Shown here: positions 12,281 through 22,813 of the stretch, in pieces
Numbering within the stretch: the stretch's first letter is position 1
Layout of the letters: every line of letters begins with the position of its first letter
From: Rhizophagus sp. LPA8_4_AMF
Taxonomy: Eukaryota; Glomeromycota; Glomeromycetes; Glomerales; Glomeraceae
Length of the DNA stretch: 64,000 bases
Assembly: GCA_021464525.1 (NCBI GenBank)
Contig: JADRCO010000033.1
Span: 1-64,000 of the forward strand
Direction: 5' to 3'
Program-made: the position numbers and the translations under genes
The notes under the pieces: model-generated
Databases searched by the model: none
Told to the model about the DNA's origin: nothing
Seen by the model: only the letters and a program-made list of their open reading frames with translations

Positions 12281-14039
12281 AATGCAATAGAACAAAAATT
12301 ATGAAAGATAAAGAGGAACAGGAAAAAAATATAAAGCCGGTTTTTGTCGAAGTCTGAATAGTCTGAATGAAAAAAAAAGCCACATTTTTGATGATTCATT
12401 CTAGAATGATCTGCATTATTTCCTTGTATCACATCCTTATATGGAAGTGAAACAAAGCCGTCAACGCGCCCAGATGACTTATTTTTGATATTATATTAAC
12501 CCTAAATTTGACTTTAATCAAAAACGGTTAATACAAACTAACAATGTAAGTAGTTTGACAGATATTGCAATAATTATTTGTTTATTATTATTAAATATCT
12601 ATTTTTTATTATATTGAAATTGAAAGATAAATTTTCAATTATCAATAATTATCAGTTGAATTTTGTTCAAAGTTAGAATCATGATGGTTCTAGTATTCAC
12701 CAGAATACACATTCTTTGAATATCTTATAAAAAATTAATTACAATATTGTGAATGCTTGCCTTTTTATCTTCGCATTTTGACATCATCATAGGTCTCTTT
12801 AGATTGTAATCGTTACTATTTATATTTTTATCTCTTTCTTTTTTGAATTTATAAATAATGTAACCAATAGTATTATAATTTATAAATTATTATTTTAACC
12901 ATCAAACAAAGTAAAAGTTATAAATAAATGATGCTAAAATTATGAAGTGCCAAAATCTAATCTCTTTGTAAGAGATAAAAATCTTAATGAACGACTGAAA
13001 TATATGATGTAATCTGACTTTCTAATTCAAAGCATTCATGAAGTTGATTCCTTAATTAATTCGTGTTTTGTAAGAGAAAAATGTTCCTCATTATTTAAAA
13101 ACGTAAATACATAAGTTTTTCCGAACCATTATGACTTTTTCAAAAAAATTGACTCTGGAAAATTAATCGGGTTTAGGTCCACGTTCCAAATTTCAATGTT
13201 TGCAGAAAAAATTTTTTCTTACCGTATAACTCGAATTGATTGTTTTAAACCTTTTTATATAAAAAAAAAAATTATAAATTCCACTTGAAAGCAATAAAGT
13301 TTTGCCCTTTGTACATTTATATTATAATTACGCAATAATTAATAATACAAAATACAAATAATAATGCAAAATCTTATTTACAATGTATTAAACATTTGTA
13401 AGATTAATAGCATTAATTGATAAGCTTAATCAGTACATGTAAAGATAAAGTTCCGTAATAGAAAGAAAAAAGGGGCTTTATGATTTAGTTTTTCACCGAT
13501 TGGACCATCAATTTATTCAATTGTATGATAAACTGATTTACTTAAATGCGATAACAAAATTAAAAAAGCTAAAATGATTTTTATTTTATTTACTTTAATA
13601 TAACTTCTAACATTAAATTTAAGCAATTTTCTTCTTTACCCAAAGATATTAAACAAGAAATTATAAACTCTTTTCAAATAAAAATTTCTTGCAATTTCAA
13701 ATAATTGTCACGAGAATATCAACATGCCTATAATATTTTAAATACATTGATCTAAATAAAATAAATAAAATTTATAATAAAGGCACTTTATATTACGTGG
13801 AATGTTCTTGGAAGCTTCCTAGAAATTCTATGGAAGACGCCGTCACGCCGATCAATTAAATTCTTTTTTATCATTGGGCACAATGATTTGAAGCTTCCAT
13901 CGAAGTTTCCACTTGAAGCTTCCAATACTTCCATACTAGATTTGGTTAATTTCTGAAAAAAATTTCTATTTACATTTTTCCAAATTAGTTATCTTCTATA
14001 ATTTTGTTTTTCTCATCATTTGAAAATCATTTGAAAAAC

Positions 14040-14170
14040 TGTCCATATTTATGAGAAAAAATTAAAGAATTAAGATGATATTGTCAATTTAACAGATAAT
14101 GAAATAGAAGAAGCAAATCATAAAATAGTTGATAATGACACTGGTAAGAGTAATGAAAAAGGTTTGAATT
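14040..14170 (+). pseudogene. Short relic, copy A
   Basis: This reads HIYEK...DDIVNLTDNEIEEANHK on the plus strand, with the frame interrupted. Related copies lie at 19628-19810 and 22345-22500. The original gene is not recognised. The relic lies just beyond the 3' end of kinase copy 3, as copy B does for copy 4. Confidence 0.5.
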
Positions 14171-15255
14171 ATTTATAATCTTTGCAGAATAATAACTTAA
14201 ATATCATTGGATGAAAATATATATCACGTAATGCAATGCACCAGTAAACATTACTTGCTGTAAATCGTTCTGTATCTCCCACTTTAGAATGTATGTCTGA
14301 TTCCTGTATTAAAATAATACAACATTCGCAAGAATAAAAATAAGTAATGATTATCATAAAGTTAAACTTCTTTAATTTTTAATTTATATAAATAAAAAAG
14401 GAAATATAAAAATTTATCAAATTTATTAAGAATAATAGTTAAAATAATTATTTGATAAATTCTATGGTTAAAAGCTAAATAAAAAAATTTAAATACGTTC
14501 AGGTAAATTTTTTTTTGAATTCATAATGTGCTTCGGGATGTATTTCTACATATTAAGTAATTAGGAAATTATTTTACACCTTTTTTTTCAGAAATGTAAT
14601 AATTATCATTAAATGGATTTGTATTATCACAAATTAAATTGATCCATTCTCCCATTTTTTCATTTAAATAAGATGCAGTTGAGCGTTTTTCTGGTTCATT
14701 GCTCTATATTAATTCTGCGTAAAAGCTTGGCACATCCTCCGGAATTTCAAGCCTTTCACTATTACAAATACCTTTCGATAAATTAATATCATGATCTCTA
14801 TTATACCAAGGTCTTTTTCCGGTTGCGAAAGTATTCATGATAATGCCAAACGAATATATATCAAAAGCAGCAGTATAATTTTCGCCACGTAAAACTTCTG
14901 GTGCAATGTATAGCAAAACTCCATATTTGATTTGTTTCATGATAGTAACGTGGTCCACAAATACCAACATCACTAACACGAGTATCTGTAACGTCTTTCT
15001 CATCCACAAGTAAATTTCCTCCGTGAACATTCTCGTGGACTTTTCTTTCAGAATGAATCTTTTCAAGTCCTTCAGCTATTCCCCATAATATATCGATTAT
15101 ATCTTTCCAGGAAAGAGTCTCGTTAGTACGATCAAGATAATGGTACAAGTTGCCGTTTTCATAACACTTCATAACAATCATATAATTAGACGTCGGATCT
15201 CTTGTAATCCCAAATGTTTCAGCCAATGAAGCTGACTGAATACTATTATTATGTG

Positions 15256-16720
15256 CAAAAAATGTGTAAGTAAACGTCATAGTTATTAAGATAAACGCCC
15301 CGGAATTAGACACGGTTAAAAACATCTACACATATATCCTATTCACCACAACACTGGAATTAAACACAGTGCTTTCAGATAATTAAAAAAAGAAGGACGT
15401 TCACAGTAGGCCGTCCACCATACGTCAAGTCTGGTTACTTGACTGGTAACTTTCGCAAACTGTGGCCACGAGGCGCTTCCAGTTCTCTGTCTAATTATCC
15501 TAGTGGCAGCGTAACTTCAGATATATATAACTCAGCATTACTTAGTGATATCTCACCTTATCTTGTAGTTCTCAATATTATTGTTTCTTAAAATTCTTTC
15601 TATTTTGTCCTCGAAGGCATTTCCTCTAGCAACAGCATTCATTTTGTCATTTTTTTTCATTTTTTTAAAAAACGTATTAACAAATTACGAATTGTAAACT
15701 CTTTTTTATACTTACCTGAACGACGCGAGCTAATATATATTGACGCGACTCATGCGAGTCATGCGAGTATAAGTCTACTAGAAGTTTGTAATACTTGTAG
15801 GATATTTTTTTCAAATGTATGAAATACCGTACCATTCCGAAATTAAACAACCCCCCAAAAATAAGCAACCCTGGCCCGCATTATGGTGATTTTGACCAGA
15901 ATTATGATCACTTTGGCCGGAATTAAGTACAAAAAAATGGTTGTTTAATTTCGGAATGGTACGGTAGTATAATTTGTTACACAGGATAGTTTATGTCACC
16001 ATTTTCTTGCCTTTACCATATTTAGAATCTCACTAGGTGACATTTATTACGTAACATTTTAGGGGGAATACATGCTGTGCCACAGATCAAGCCGTAGATA
16101 AAATTATTTCTCTTTTTTTATCAAATTAAAATACCCATTAAATAACAAAAGAAAAAAATAAATATTTCGAAAAGCTTGATTATATAGAATATTATTATAA
16201 AGCTGTGATTGTTTTTAATTTTATAGCGTAATTTTGATAGCCAATTTTTGTTTACAATAGATGCGTTTTTTAATAGATTTTGACATATTAGTTGAAACAA
16301 TTTTAGTTAAAAGAAACAATATTTGAGTGACTAAAGAGAGCTATTTGTTTGTTTTTAACCGTAATGCAATGAATATTTTGGTTCTGAATTGTGTTTATTG
16401 TGATTTTTCGATGTACACTATTGTCCCGTCTTTAATACTGAAAATTCTTTTTTTAATAATAGCGGAACATTGATGAATGCGATAAGAAGAAAGATGCATA
16501 CTTTCACTATTAGATGGCAATATTTTGTCATTTGTTAACCTAATTATAAATTTACATGGTGCGAAGGCACTTAGATCATTTGAAGAGTATGACGAAATCG
16601 CATTTCACACTTTGATAGAGTTATTACTACCACGCGAAAATTGCTTGTCCGAAATGCGGTTAGTTAAGGATTTTATAAAGAAAACCGTTCGATACGGCTT
16701 TATAGATGTTTTTGTTTGTG
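15256..16720. other. 1.47-kb insertion inside kinase copy 3
   Basis: Both borders can be set by comparison with the intron of copy 4. On the left, homology ends at ATGTGC (15255); on the right it resumes at AATTTGGAAGAGGG near 16722. The insert includes a stretch of higher GC at 15390-15530 and a MITE at 15825-15966. It also has a 16038 sequence resembling one MITE end, and an unrecognised open frame (16525-16782) whose last part is kinase intron. No long inverted or direct ends were found, so it is not assigned to an element class. Confidence 0.6.
15825..15966. mobile_element. 142-bp MITE with perfect 28-bp ends
   Basis: The sequence from 15825 (TACCGTACCATTCCGAAATT...) is repeated exactly as its reverse complement at 15939-15966. 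The outermost TA on each side fits a Tc1/mariner target duplication, giving a 26-bp terminal inverted repeat. Perfect ends suggest a young insertion. It lies inside the larger insertion that splits kinase copy 3, so the copy was already disrupted or the MITE came in with that DNA. Confidence 0.85.
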
Positions 16721-18747
16721 ACAATTTGGAAGAGGGAATTTTAAGAGAACGTATGGGTAGTATGATTGTGATTAAATTATAAATTGGTTTAGTTACCTGG
16801 TCACGTAAGAACTTGTAATATTTATTGATTTATCAAGTCGTTTCAAAGCAACTTCGAATGAACCAGTTCGGGTCCATTCTTGCAATCTTTCATCCCAATA
16901 CAACCTGGGTCCTTCCATCCAAAAAGCTGAATAAATTCCATTAAATCCATCACTTCCAATCAAAATATTTAACCATTTCAAATGCCTCAAATGGAATCCA
17001 TTCTAAATGATCACTAGTTTGTGAGGCATGTAATTGAGTATGACGGATTAATTCATCAATATCTTTATTTCCTGATGACCAATAAGGAAATCTTTCCTTC
17101 ATAAAATTAGTTTCACATATCGCACACCAACCGAAAGACGTAGTAGGTCCATTACATTCCGGACAATTTTTTGATTCTTCCATAGTAAATTTAATTTCTT
17201 GATCTTCTTGATAAACTAAATTCTCTTCCATTTTTTTTTATTTTTTTTATAGAAATATTGTTTATACGATAGTGTTAGTTTATGGTAGAGATATTTTTTA
17301 ATCATATTTTGCTTGTAAAAAGTGCTCTTTAATTACTTTTTTAAAATGTATCCTCTTTGGTTCTTATGAATAAAAATTATTATTAACTTACTTAATTAAT
17401 TCTTGTCCCTTAATTTACTATTAGAAAACGCACAATAATTGATCACGTACGTAAAAAAATGGAAAAAAAGATAACACCTGCAAAATCACCACAAAATCTT
17501 ACAATAAAACGAATATATAATTTCCTTTTATTCACTTCCTTTTAAGAAATATGAAACAAATGGTCAAACAATTAACCCTAAAACGATGTTTGTTTGCGCC
17601 AATAAATACCTCTGAAATGATATTTGTTTGAATCACAGAATTAGCCCTAAACTGACTTTAATACAAAAACTTTATCATTATTAAAAATAGTTTGTCACGT
17701 CACGCAAAATTATTACTTGTAAAATCATGTATGACTATTCATAATTTAGTTTTCACCGATTGGTCAATATTTCAATTTAATTCAATTGTATGATTAAATT
17801 AGTTTACTTGAATATAATCATCGTTATTTTAAATGTTTAAACCGATTTTTATTTCTTTATTTACCGTAACTCTAACATTATATTTAAGCAAGAATTGTCT
17901 TCTTAACTCAAAGATATTATGTAAGAAAAATAAAACTCTTAATAAAAATTCTTAGCGGTTTCGAATAAGTGTCACGAGAATATTAACATGGCTATAGTAT
18001 TTCAAATATATTGAAAGAAAAGAAAATATAATGTGAACATCACGTACCGTCGTAGCGATGTTCTAAAATCGGATGAAGCTTGTAATGCTGAATAGGGGTT
18101 GTACATAAGATAAATGCCAAGGTCACGTTGAATATCATCTAATAATTTGCTTTTTTTGGAATAGAAAAGGAATTTTCATTGAATTTTACGCTATTAATCA
18201 TATATTAAAAACTGTGTATATAATGTATGTCATATGTGCAATTTAACAGTAAACCAATCAAGCTCATTTAACTGCGGTCGGTGGGAAAGATCACGAATAA
18301 ACTAATAAAGTTTTATCCCGAACGCAAATGTCTATAAAGAATGAACCCCAACAAATCGAGTTAGCCATTTAACATTCACAACGAAAAGTTTTGTGTTACG
18401 ATTGTGAAAAAAGCTATAAAAAAGTAATTGGATCGCTGTATAATTTCATAATTTAGCCTAAACTTTACGGAAGCTACCAATAACGCTCTAGAGTTTCCAT
18501 TTGAAGATGCCGTTCATCTAAAATTCTTTTTTGTCATTGGACATAGTGATTGGAAGCTTCTGTCTGAAGATAGATTCCGATACTTCCACATTGTATTTAT
18601 AGTAAAACAATTAAGGGACGAATCGCCACTCAACTGGTTAATATTCCCATTTTTACTGCATCATCTCGTCATGTGATATGATATGCAAATTTTAAAGATA
18701 GTAATTAATAGTGTCAATCCTGGCTAAGCCACTTGCAGAGAAGACCC

Positions 18748-18964
18748 TTTTTTGTGTGCCAGGTTGGTGGCGCAGCAGTGACAAATAAGGGATGACAAAT
18801 AGAGATCAGGCCACTTAAAAAAATCTAAGTCGCTGAGATAAATATAAACAACGCGATCAGGATAATCACGTGATCGGTGACAATTAAATATCACATCCCA
18901 TATGAAATCACGTGCTAATGCATATTATATATAAGGCTGCGCCACCAACCTGGCACACAAAAAA
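18748..18964. mobile_element. Inverted-repeat element, GC-rich 29-bp ends
   Basis: The left end TTTTTTGTGTGCCAGGTTGG plus GTGGCGCAGC (18748-18776 region) is matched exactly by the reverse complement at 18936-18964. The total length is about 217 bp and the interior is non-coding, with an ATAATCACGTGAT-like site. The ends are more GC-rich than the surroundings. A CAGAGAAGA string occurs outside both ends but does not abut them, so the target duplication is unresolved. It interrupts the block otherwise shared between the kinase duplication units. Confidence 0.8.
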
Positions 18965-19627
18965 GTTATACAGAGAAGATAACCTATGCTTGAATGCATG
19001 TGAGGCGTGAACCCTGCAGGCATCCATGATCCAGCAAACTAGTTAATTTATACATACCAAGTTAATTTATCCTTAGCCTCATATGCCCCTTAGATGATTT
19101 CTTATGTCATGGCATTTGGGTGAAGTTGGGTGAAGTTGGGAGTTTGAAGTCGCTAAAGTTCCACGTCTTCGACTTTACTATGGAGGAACGTAAGATTCCG
19201 ACCGTAAATTTCCAGCTAATTTAAATTTTAAATGATTTATTTTGAATCATTTTGACCAAATATAAGTTAATTTTTGTTCTTATTTAGTTTTTAAACCTTT
19301 ATTTAGTTTTAGGTTAGCTTTTTTTTATTTTTATTCTTTTTTATCTTTTATATTTGCATGCTTCCCACCAGTTTTATGCATATATCCCATAGTGCAAGTT
19401 TTTAAAATAATTCCCTTAGTCAAAAGAGTTACTGCACACTGTTTTTTTTTTGCTCATTAAAAAAGTTTGTGTAATAAAGAACACGAAATTCCAAAAAAAA
19501 TTTTATTAATATAAACGAAGCCCGTAAAATTAAGTATAGATTGCCGATCATTTCCTCCTGTTGAGTGCCCTTAATTATCTTCGATAATCGCTACATATAA
19601 CTTTGTTTTTTCTCATTTGAAAATCAT

Positions 19628-19810
19628 TTGAAAACTGTCCATATTTATGAGAAAATTGGAAGTCAAAAAGAATTAGATGATATTGTCAATTTAACAGAAA
19701 ATGAAATGGATCATAAAACAAAAAATATATATCACATGATGCCGTGCGTCAGTGAATATTGCTGTAAAACTTTAATGCAGTACTTATATATGATAAAAAA
19801 GGAAATATAA
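19628..19810 (+). pseudogene. Short relic, copy B
   Basis: An open stretch of about 60 codons reads HIYEKIGSQKELDDIVNL and onward. It begins in frame without an ATG of its own in the conserved part. It matches copies at 14040-14170 and 22345-22500, whose frames are interrupted. This is the least eroded copy. No family is recognised. Confidence 0.45.
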
Positions 19811-19930
19811 ATATTTATCAAGTTATTAAGAATAAATAAAAAAAATGAAAATAATCAGGAAGAATGCCCCAAAAATGATTATTTGATAAATTCTATAGTT
19901 AAAAATTAAATAAAACAAATTGAAATACGT

Positions 19931-21277
19931 TCAGTTAAAATTTTTTCGTTTGAATAATTCAGGAAAATATAAATGTCTACTTGTATAATATGCTTCGGGA
20001 TGTATTTCCGGATGAGTATATGTTTTAGGTAATTGAGAAATTATTTTACATCTTTTTTCTTCAGAAACGTAATAATTATCATCAAACGGAGTTGGATTAT
20101 CACGAATTAAATTGATCCAATTTAATTTTTTATATAAATAAGATGCAGTTGGACGGTTTTCTGGTTCATTGTTCCAACATTGTCGCATCAGTTCTGCGTA
20201 AAAACCTGGTGTATCCTCCGGGATTTCGAGCCTTTCACCATTACAAATATTTTTTGCTAAATTAATATCATGAGCTCTATTATACCAAGGTCTTTTTCCG
20301 GTTGCAAGAATATTCATAATAATACCAAATGAATATATATCGGAAGTGGTATTGCAATTTTCACCACGTAAAACTTCTGGTGCAATGTATGGCAAAACTC
20401 CATATATTTGATTTGTTTTATCATAGTAACATGGTCCATAAAGACCAACATCACTAACACGAGTATCTGTAACGTCATTCTCATCCACAAGTAAATTTCC
20501 TCCATGAACATTTTTATGAACTTTCCCTTCAGAATGAATCTTTTTAAGACCTTCAGCTATTCCCCATAATATATCGACTATATCTTTCCAGGAAAGAATC
20601 CCGTTAGAACGATCAAGATATTGGTATAAGTTGCCGTTTTCATAATATTTCATAATAATCATATAATTAGATGTCGGATCTCTTGTAATCCCAAATGTTT
20701 CAGCTAATGAAGCTGACTGAATACATTTATGATGTGCTTTAATCTACAATTTGAAGAGGAAAATTTTAAAAAAAAGAACATATGGATATTATGATTGTGC
20801 TTATCTTCGGGAAACAATTATAAAACCGTTTAATTTAATTATAGTTACCTGGTCAACGTAAGAACTTGTAATATTTATTGAATTATCAAGTCGTTTCAAA
20901 GCAATTTTGATTGGACCAGTTCGAGTCCATTCTTGCAACCCTTCATACCAATTCAATCTGGGTCCTTCTATCCAAAAAGCTGAATAAATGCTACTAAATC
21001 CACCACTTCCAATATATTTGACCATTTCAAATGTCTCAAATGGAATCCATTCCAAATAATCACAAGTTTGTGAGGAATTTAATTGAGTATGACGGATTAA
21101 TTCATCAATATCTTTATTTCCTGATGACCAATAAGGAAATCTTCTCTTCATAAAATTAGTTTCACATGTCACACACCAACCGAAAGACGTAGGTCCATTA
21201 CACTCCGCACAAAATTTTGATTCTTTTAGAGTATACTTAATTTCTTGTTCTTCTTGATAAACTAAATCTTCTTCCAT
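19931..21277 (-). CDS. Kinase-like protein copy 4, probable pseudokinase
   Basis: Exons 21277-20849 and 20743-19931 with a 105-bp intron encode 413 residues. The N-terminus carries CAECNGPTSFGWCVTC, so the first knuckle is CAEC. The Gly-rich loop GSGGFSSIYSA, the Lys in IALKRL, HKNVHGGN in place of HRDxxxxN, SDVG in place of DFG and YIAPEVL are all present. The alpha-C Glu position is Gln (YVDQ at the exon end). The C-terminal third (NPTPFDDNYYVSEEKR) is close to copy 1, while the N-terminal half is close to copy 2. Promoter-side DNA is shared with copy 2. The intact frame despite the HRD change argues that the fold is maintained for a non-catalytic role. Confidence 0.9.
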
Positions 21278-21479
21278 TTTTTTTTATTTTCTTTTATAGA
21301 ATATTGTTTGTACGATAATGTTAGTTTATGATAGCGATATTTTTAATGCTCTTTTATTACTTTTTTATAATAGATAAATAAATCAATCCTATTTTGATTA
21401 CCCATTGACTACTTACATAATTCTTTCTGTAAAATGAACTTTCATCTTCTATAAATAAGACAAACGCAAAATATTTGAT

Positions 21480-21485
21480 CACGTG
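21480..21485. promoter_or_regulatory. CACGTG E-box upstream of kinase copy 4
   Basis: GATCACGTGAATGCAATAG lies 203 bases upstream of the copy 4 start codon and is shared with copy 2. Conservation may reflect recent duplication rather than selection. Confidence 0.45.
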
Positions 21486-22125
21486 AATGCAATAGAACAA
21501 AAATATGAAAGATAAAAAAGGAAAAAAAATATAAAGCCGGTTTTTATCGAAGGTTTGAATGACTGAAAAAAAAGGTTCCATATTGTTGATCATTTTAGAA
21601 AGTTCTGCATTATTTCCTTGTATCACATCCTTTTTATGAAATGTGAAACAAAGCTGCTAACACATGACATTTTTTTGATATTAACCTTAAATCTGAATTT
21701 GATCACAAACGGTTAATACAAACTAACAACGTAAGTAGTTTGACATAATACATATTCTGCATATTGCAAAATTACTAGCATTAATTAATAAGTTTGATCA
21801 AAATCATGTAAAGTTCCGTAAAGAGATAATTTAGTTTTCGCCGATTGGATCATAATCATCATATCCAATTAGATAAACTGATTTACTTAAATATAATTTA
21901 CAAATGATTTTACGTTTAAATTCTTAAGATATTAAGCAATAAAGCAAGAAAGTAAAAACTCATTTCAAATAATAAATTCTCAGTAGTTTCAAAGAAGTAC
22001 TATGAGAACATTAACATGCTAATGAAATTACATAATGGAGAGTTTTTTATACTTATCAAAGTAACGAAACTCATTTTAGTAGTTCCTGCCGATCATCTAA
22101 CAAATCCATTTTTGTCATTGTGCAT

Positions 22126-22238
22126 GTTGTAGACCATCGTCCAATCAGCCCAAATTGGGAGATCATCGCTGGTACAGTTTTAAGGCATTATTAGAATGGG
22201 CCAATAATTTAGGTACATGGTCAAGTTTGGTCTACAAC
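22126..22238. mobile_element. 113-bp inverted-repeat element
   Basis: GTTGTAGACCA (22126-22136) is matched exactly in reverse complement at 22228-22238. GCAT flanks the left end and GGCAT follows close to the right end. The related blocks at 13870 and 18540 have no such insert, so the empty site is known and the insertion is later than the segment duplication. Confidence 0.65.
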
Positions 22239-22344
22239 CGGCATAAGCTTCTATTTGAACTAATACTCCCAATACTAAATTCAGTAATTCTTTTATTTAT
22301 AGTAAAATTGTAATTTTGTTTTGTTTAATTTGAAAATCATTTTA

Positions 22345-22500
22345 AAACTGTCCATATTTATAAGAAAAAAATTGGAAGTCAATAAAATTAGATGATATTG
22401 TCAATTTAACAGTATAATGAAATGAAGGAAGAAGCAAATCATATTCGTACTGTATATATTAAATATCATATATCGCGTAATGCAGTGCAAAGTGAATAGT
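22345..22500 (+). pseudogene. Short relic, copy C
   Basis: This is the third copy of the relic seen at 14040 and 19628 (shared TCCATATTTAT and AGATGATATTGTCAATTTAA strings). The frame is interrupted. It marks the right edge of the kinase-bearing duplication units. Confidence 0.45.
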
Positions 22501-22728
22501 ATCTTCCTCCTTAGAATGTGCAAGATCCCTATTTATGGTGAGTTTTGATGTGCAATGTATGAATATATGGAATATATGAATATTTCGGTGGTAATACTAA
22601 TTTTTCTAGAATTTTGCCATATATATGACTTATGTTATTGGTTATCTAAGTTATTGCGTCAGTTAGACAATATGGTTTTATTATAATAAAAAGGTTTAGA
22701 TTGTTTACATCAATCACGACACTTCTGA

Positions 22729-22734
22729 CACGTG
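22729..22734. promoter_or_regulatory. CACGTG E-box before first tandem MATH-BTB gene
   Basis: CACGTG lies 80 bases upstream of the ATG at 22814. It is followed by a TATATAAATAT sequence about 15 bases later that could act as a TATA element. Neither has experimental support here. Confidence 0.4.
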
Positions 22735-22813
22735 ATGATCCTAAACATATATAAATATTTTGTTTTCCCGATTAATCAGTACCGAAATTATTTTTTTTTT
22801 TTTTATAAAAAAA

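Larger units (their letters stand above)
12051..14518. other. Intergenic region between kinase copies 2 and 3
   Basis: No intact gene is visible. The part up to about 12550 is the duplicated promoter region shared with copy 4 (21278-21735). The part from about 13800 to 14170 is shared with 18470-18600 plus 19610-19800 and with 22070-22500, and carries GAAGCTTCC-type sequences followed by a short relic. The middle (12560-13790) shows nothing but AT-rich sequence. Confidence 0.6.
14519..17231 (-). pseudogene. Kinase-like copy 3, split and broken
   Basis: Exon 1 (17231-16796) starts at an ATG like copies 2 and 4. It carries a small insertion near 16965 that shifts the frame before the Gly-rich loop, whose third Gly is also altered (GSDGFNGIYSA). 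Exon 2 (about 15255-14519) retains HENVHGGN, SDVG and YIAPEVL, but its frame is interrupted near 14935 and again near 14700, and the C-terminus is eroded. About 1.47 kb of unrelated DNA (15256-16720) separates the two parts, inserted at the intron/exon 2 boundary. Sequence in the exon 2 middle resembles copy 2, while the last 150 bases resemble copies 1 and 4. The gene cannot make a normal product. Confidence 0.85.
17232..19930. other. Intergenic region between kinase copies 3 and 4
   Basis: No intact gene is visible. It contains the promoter side of copy 3 (CACGTA at 17444-17449), shared duplicated sequence with GAAGCTTCC-like motifs (18470-18600), an inverted-repeat element (18748-18964), a short GGGTGAAGTT repeat near 19128, and relic copy B (19628-19810). 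Confidence 0.6.
21278..22813. other. Intergenic region between kinase copy 4 and the MATH-BTB array
   Basis: No intact gene is visible. Bases 21278-21735 repeat the promoter side of copy 2. A 113-bp inverted-repeat element (22126-22238) interrupts the block shared with 13860 and 18540. Relic copy C lies at 22345-22500. The open frame at 21626-21357 falls in the duplicated promoter region and is not conserved. Confidence 0.6.

Noticed and set aside
16525-16782. Open frame of 85 codons in the insertion of kinase copy 3
   Set aside because: It begins at TTG and its last part is kinase intron sequence, so it is not a gene as it stands. The first 65 codons may be a fragment of something unknown.
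22760-22813. Upstream extension of tandem MATH-BTB copy 1
   Set aside because: The extra residues are coded by a T/A tract. All paralogues start at the conserved MSQ or MPQ methionine.
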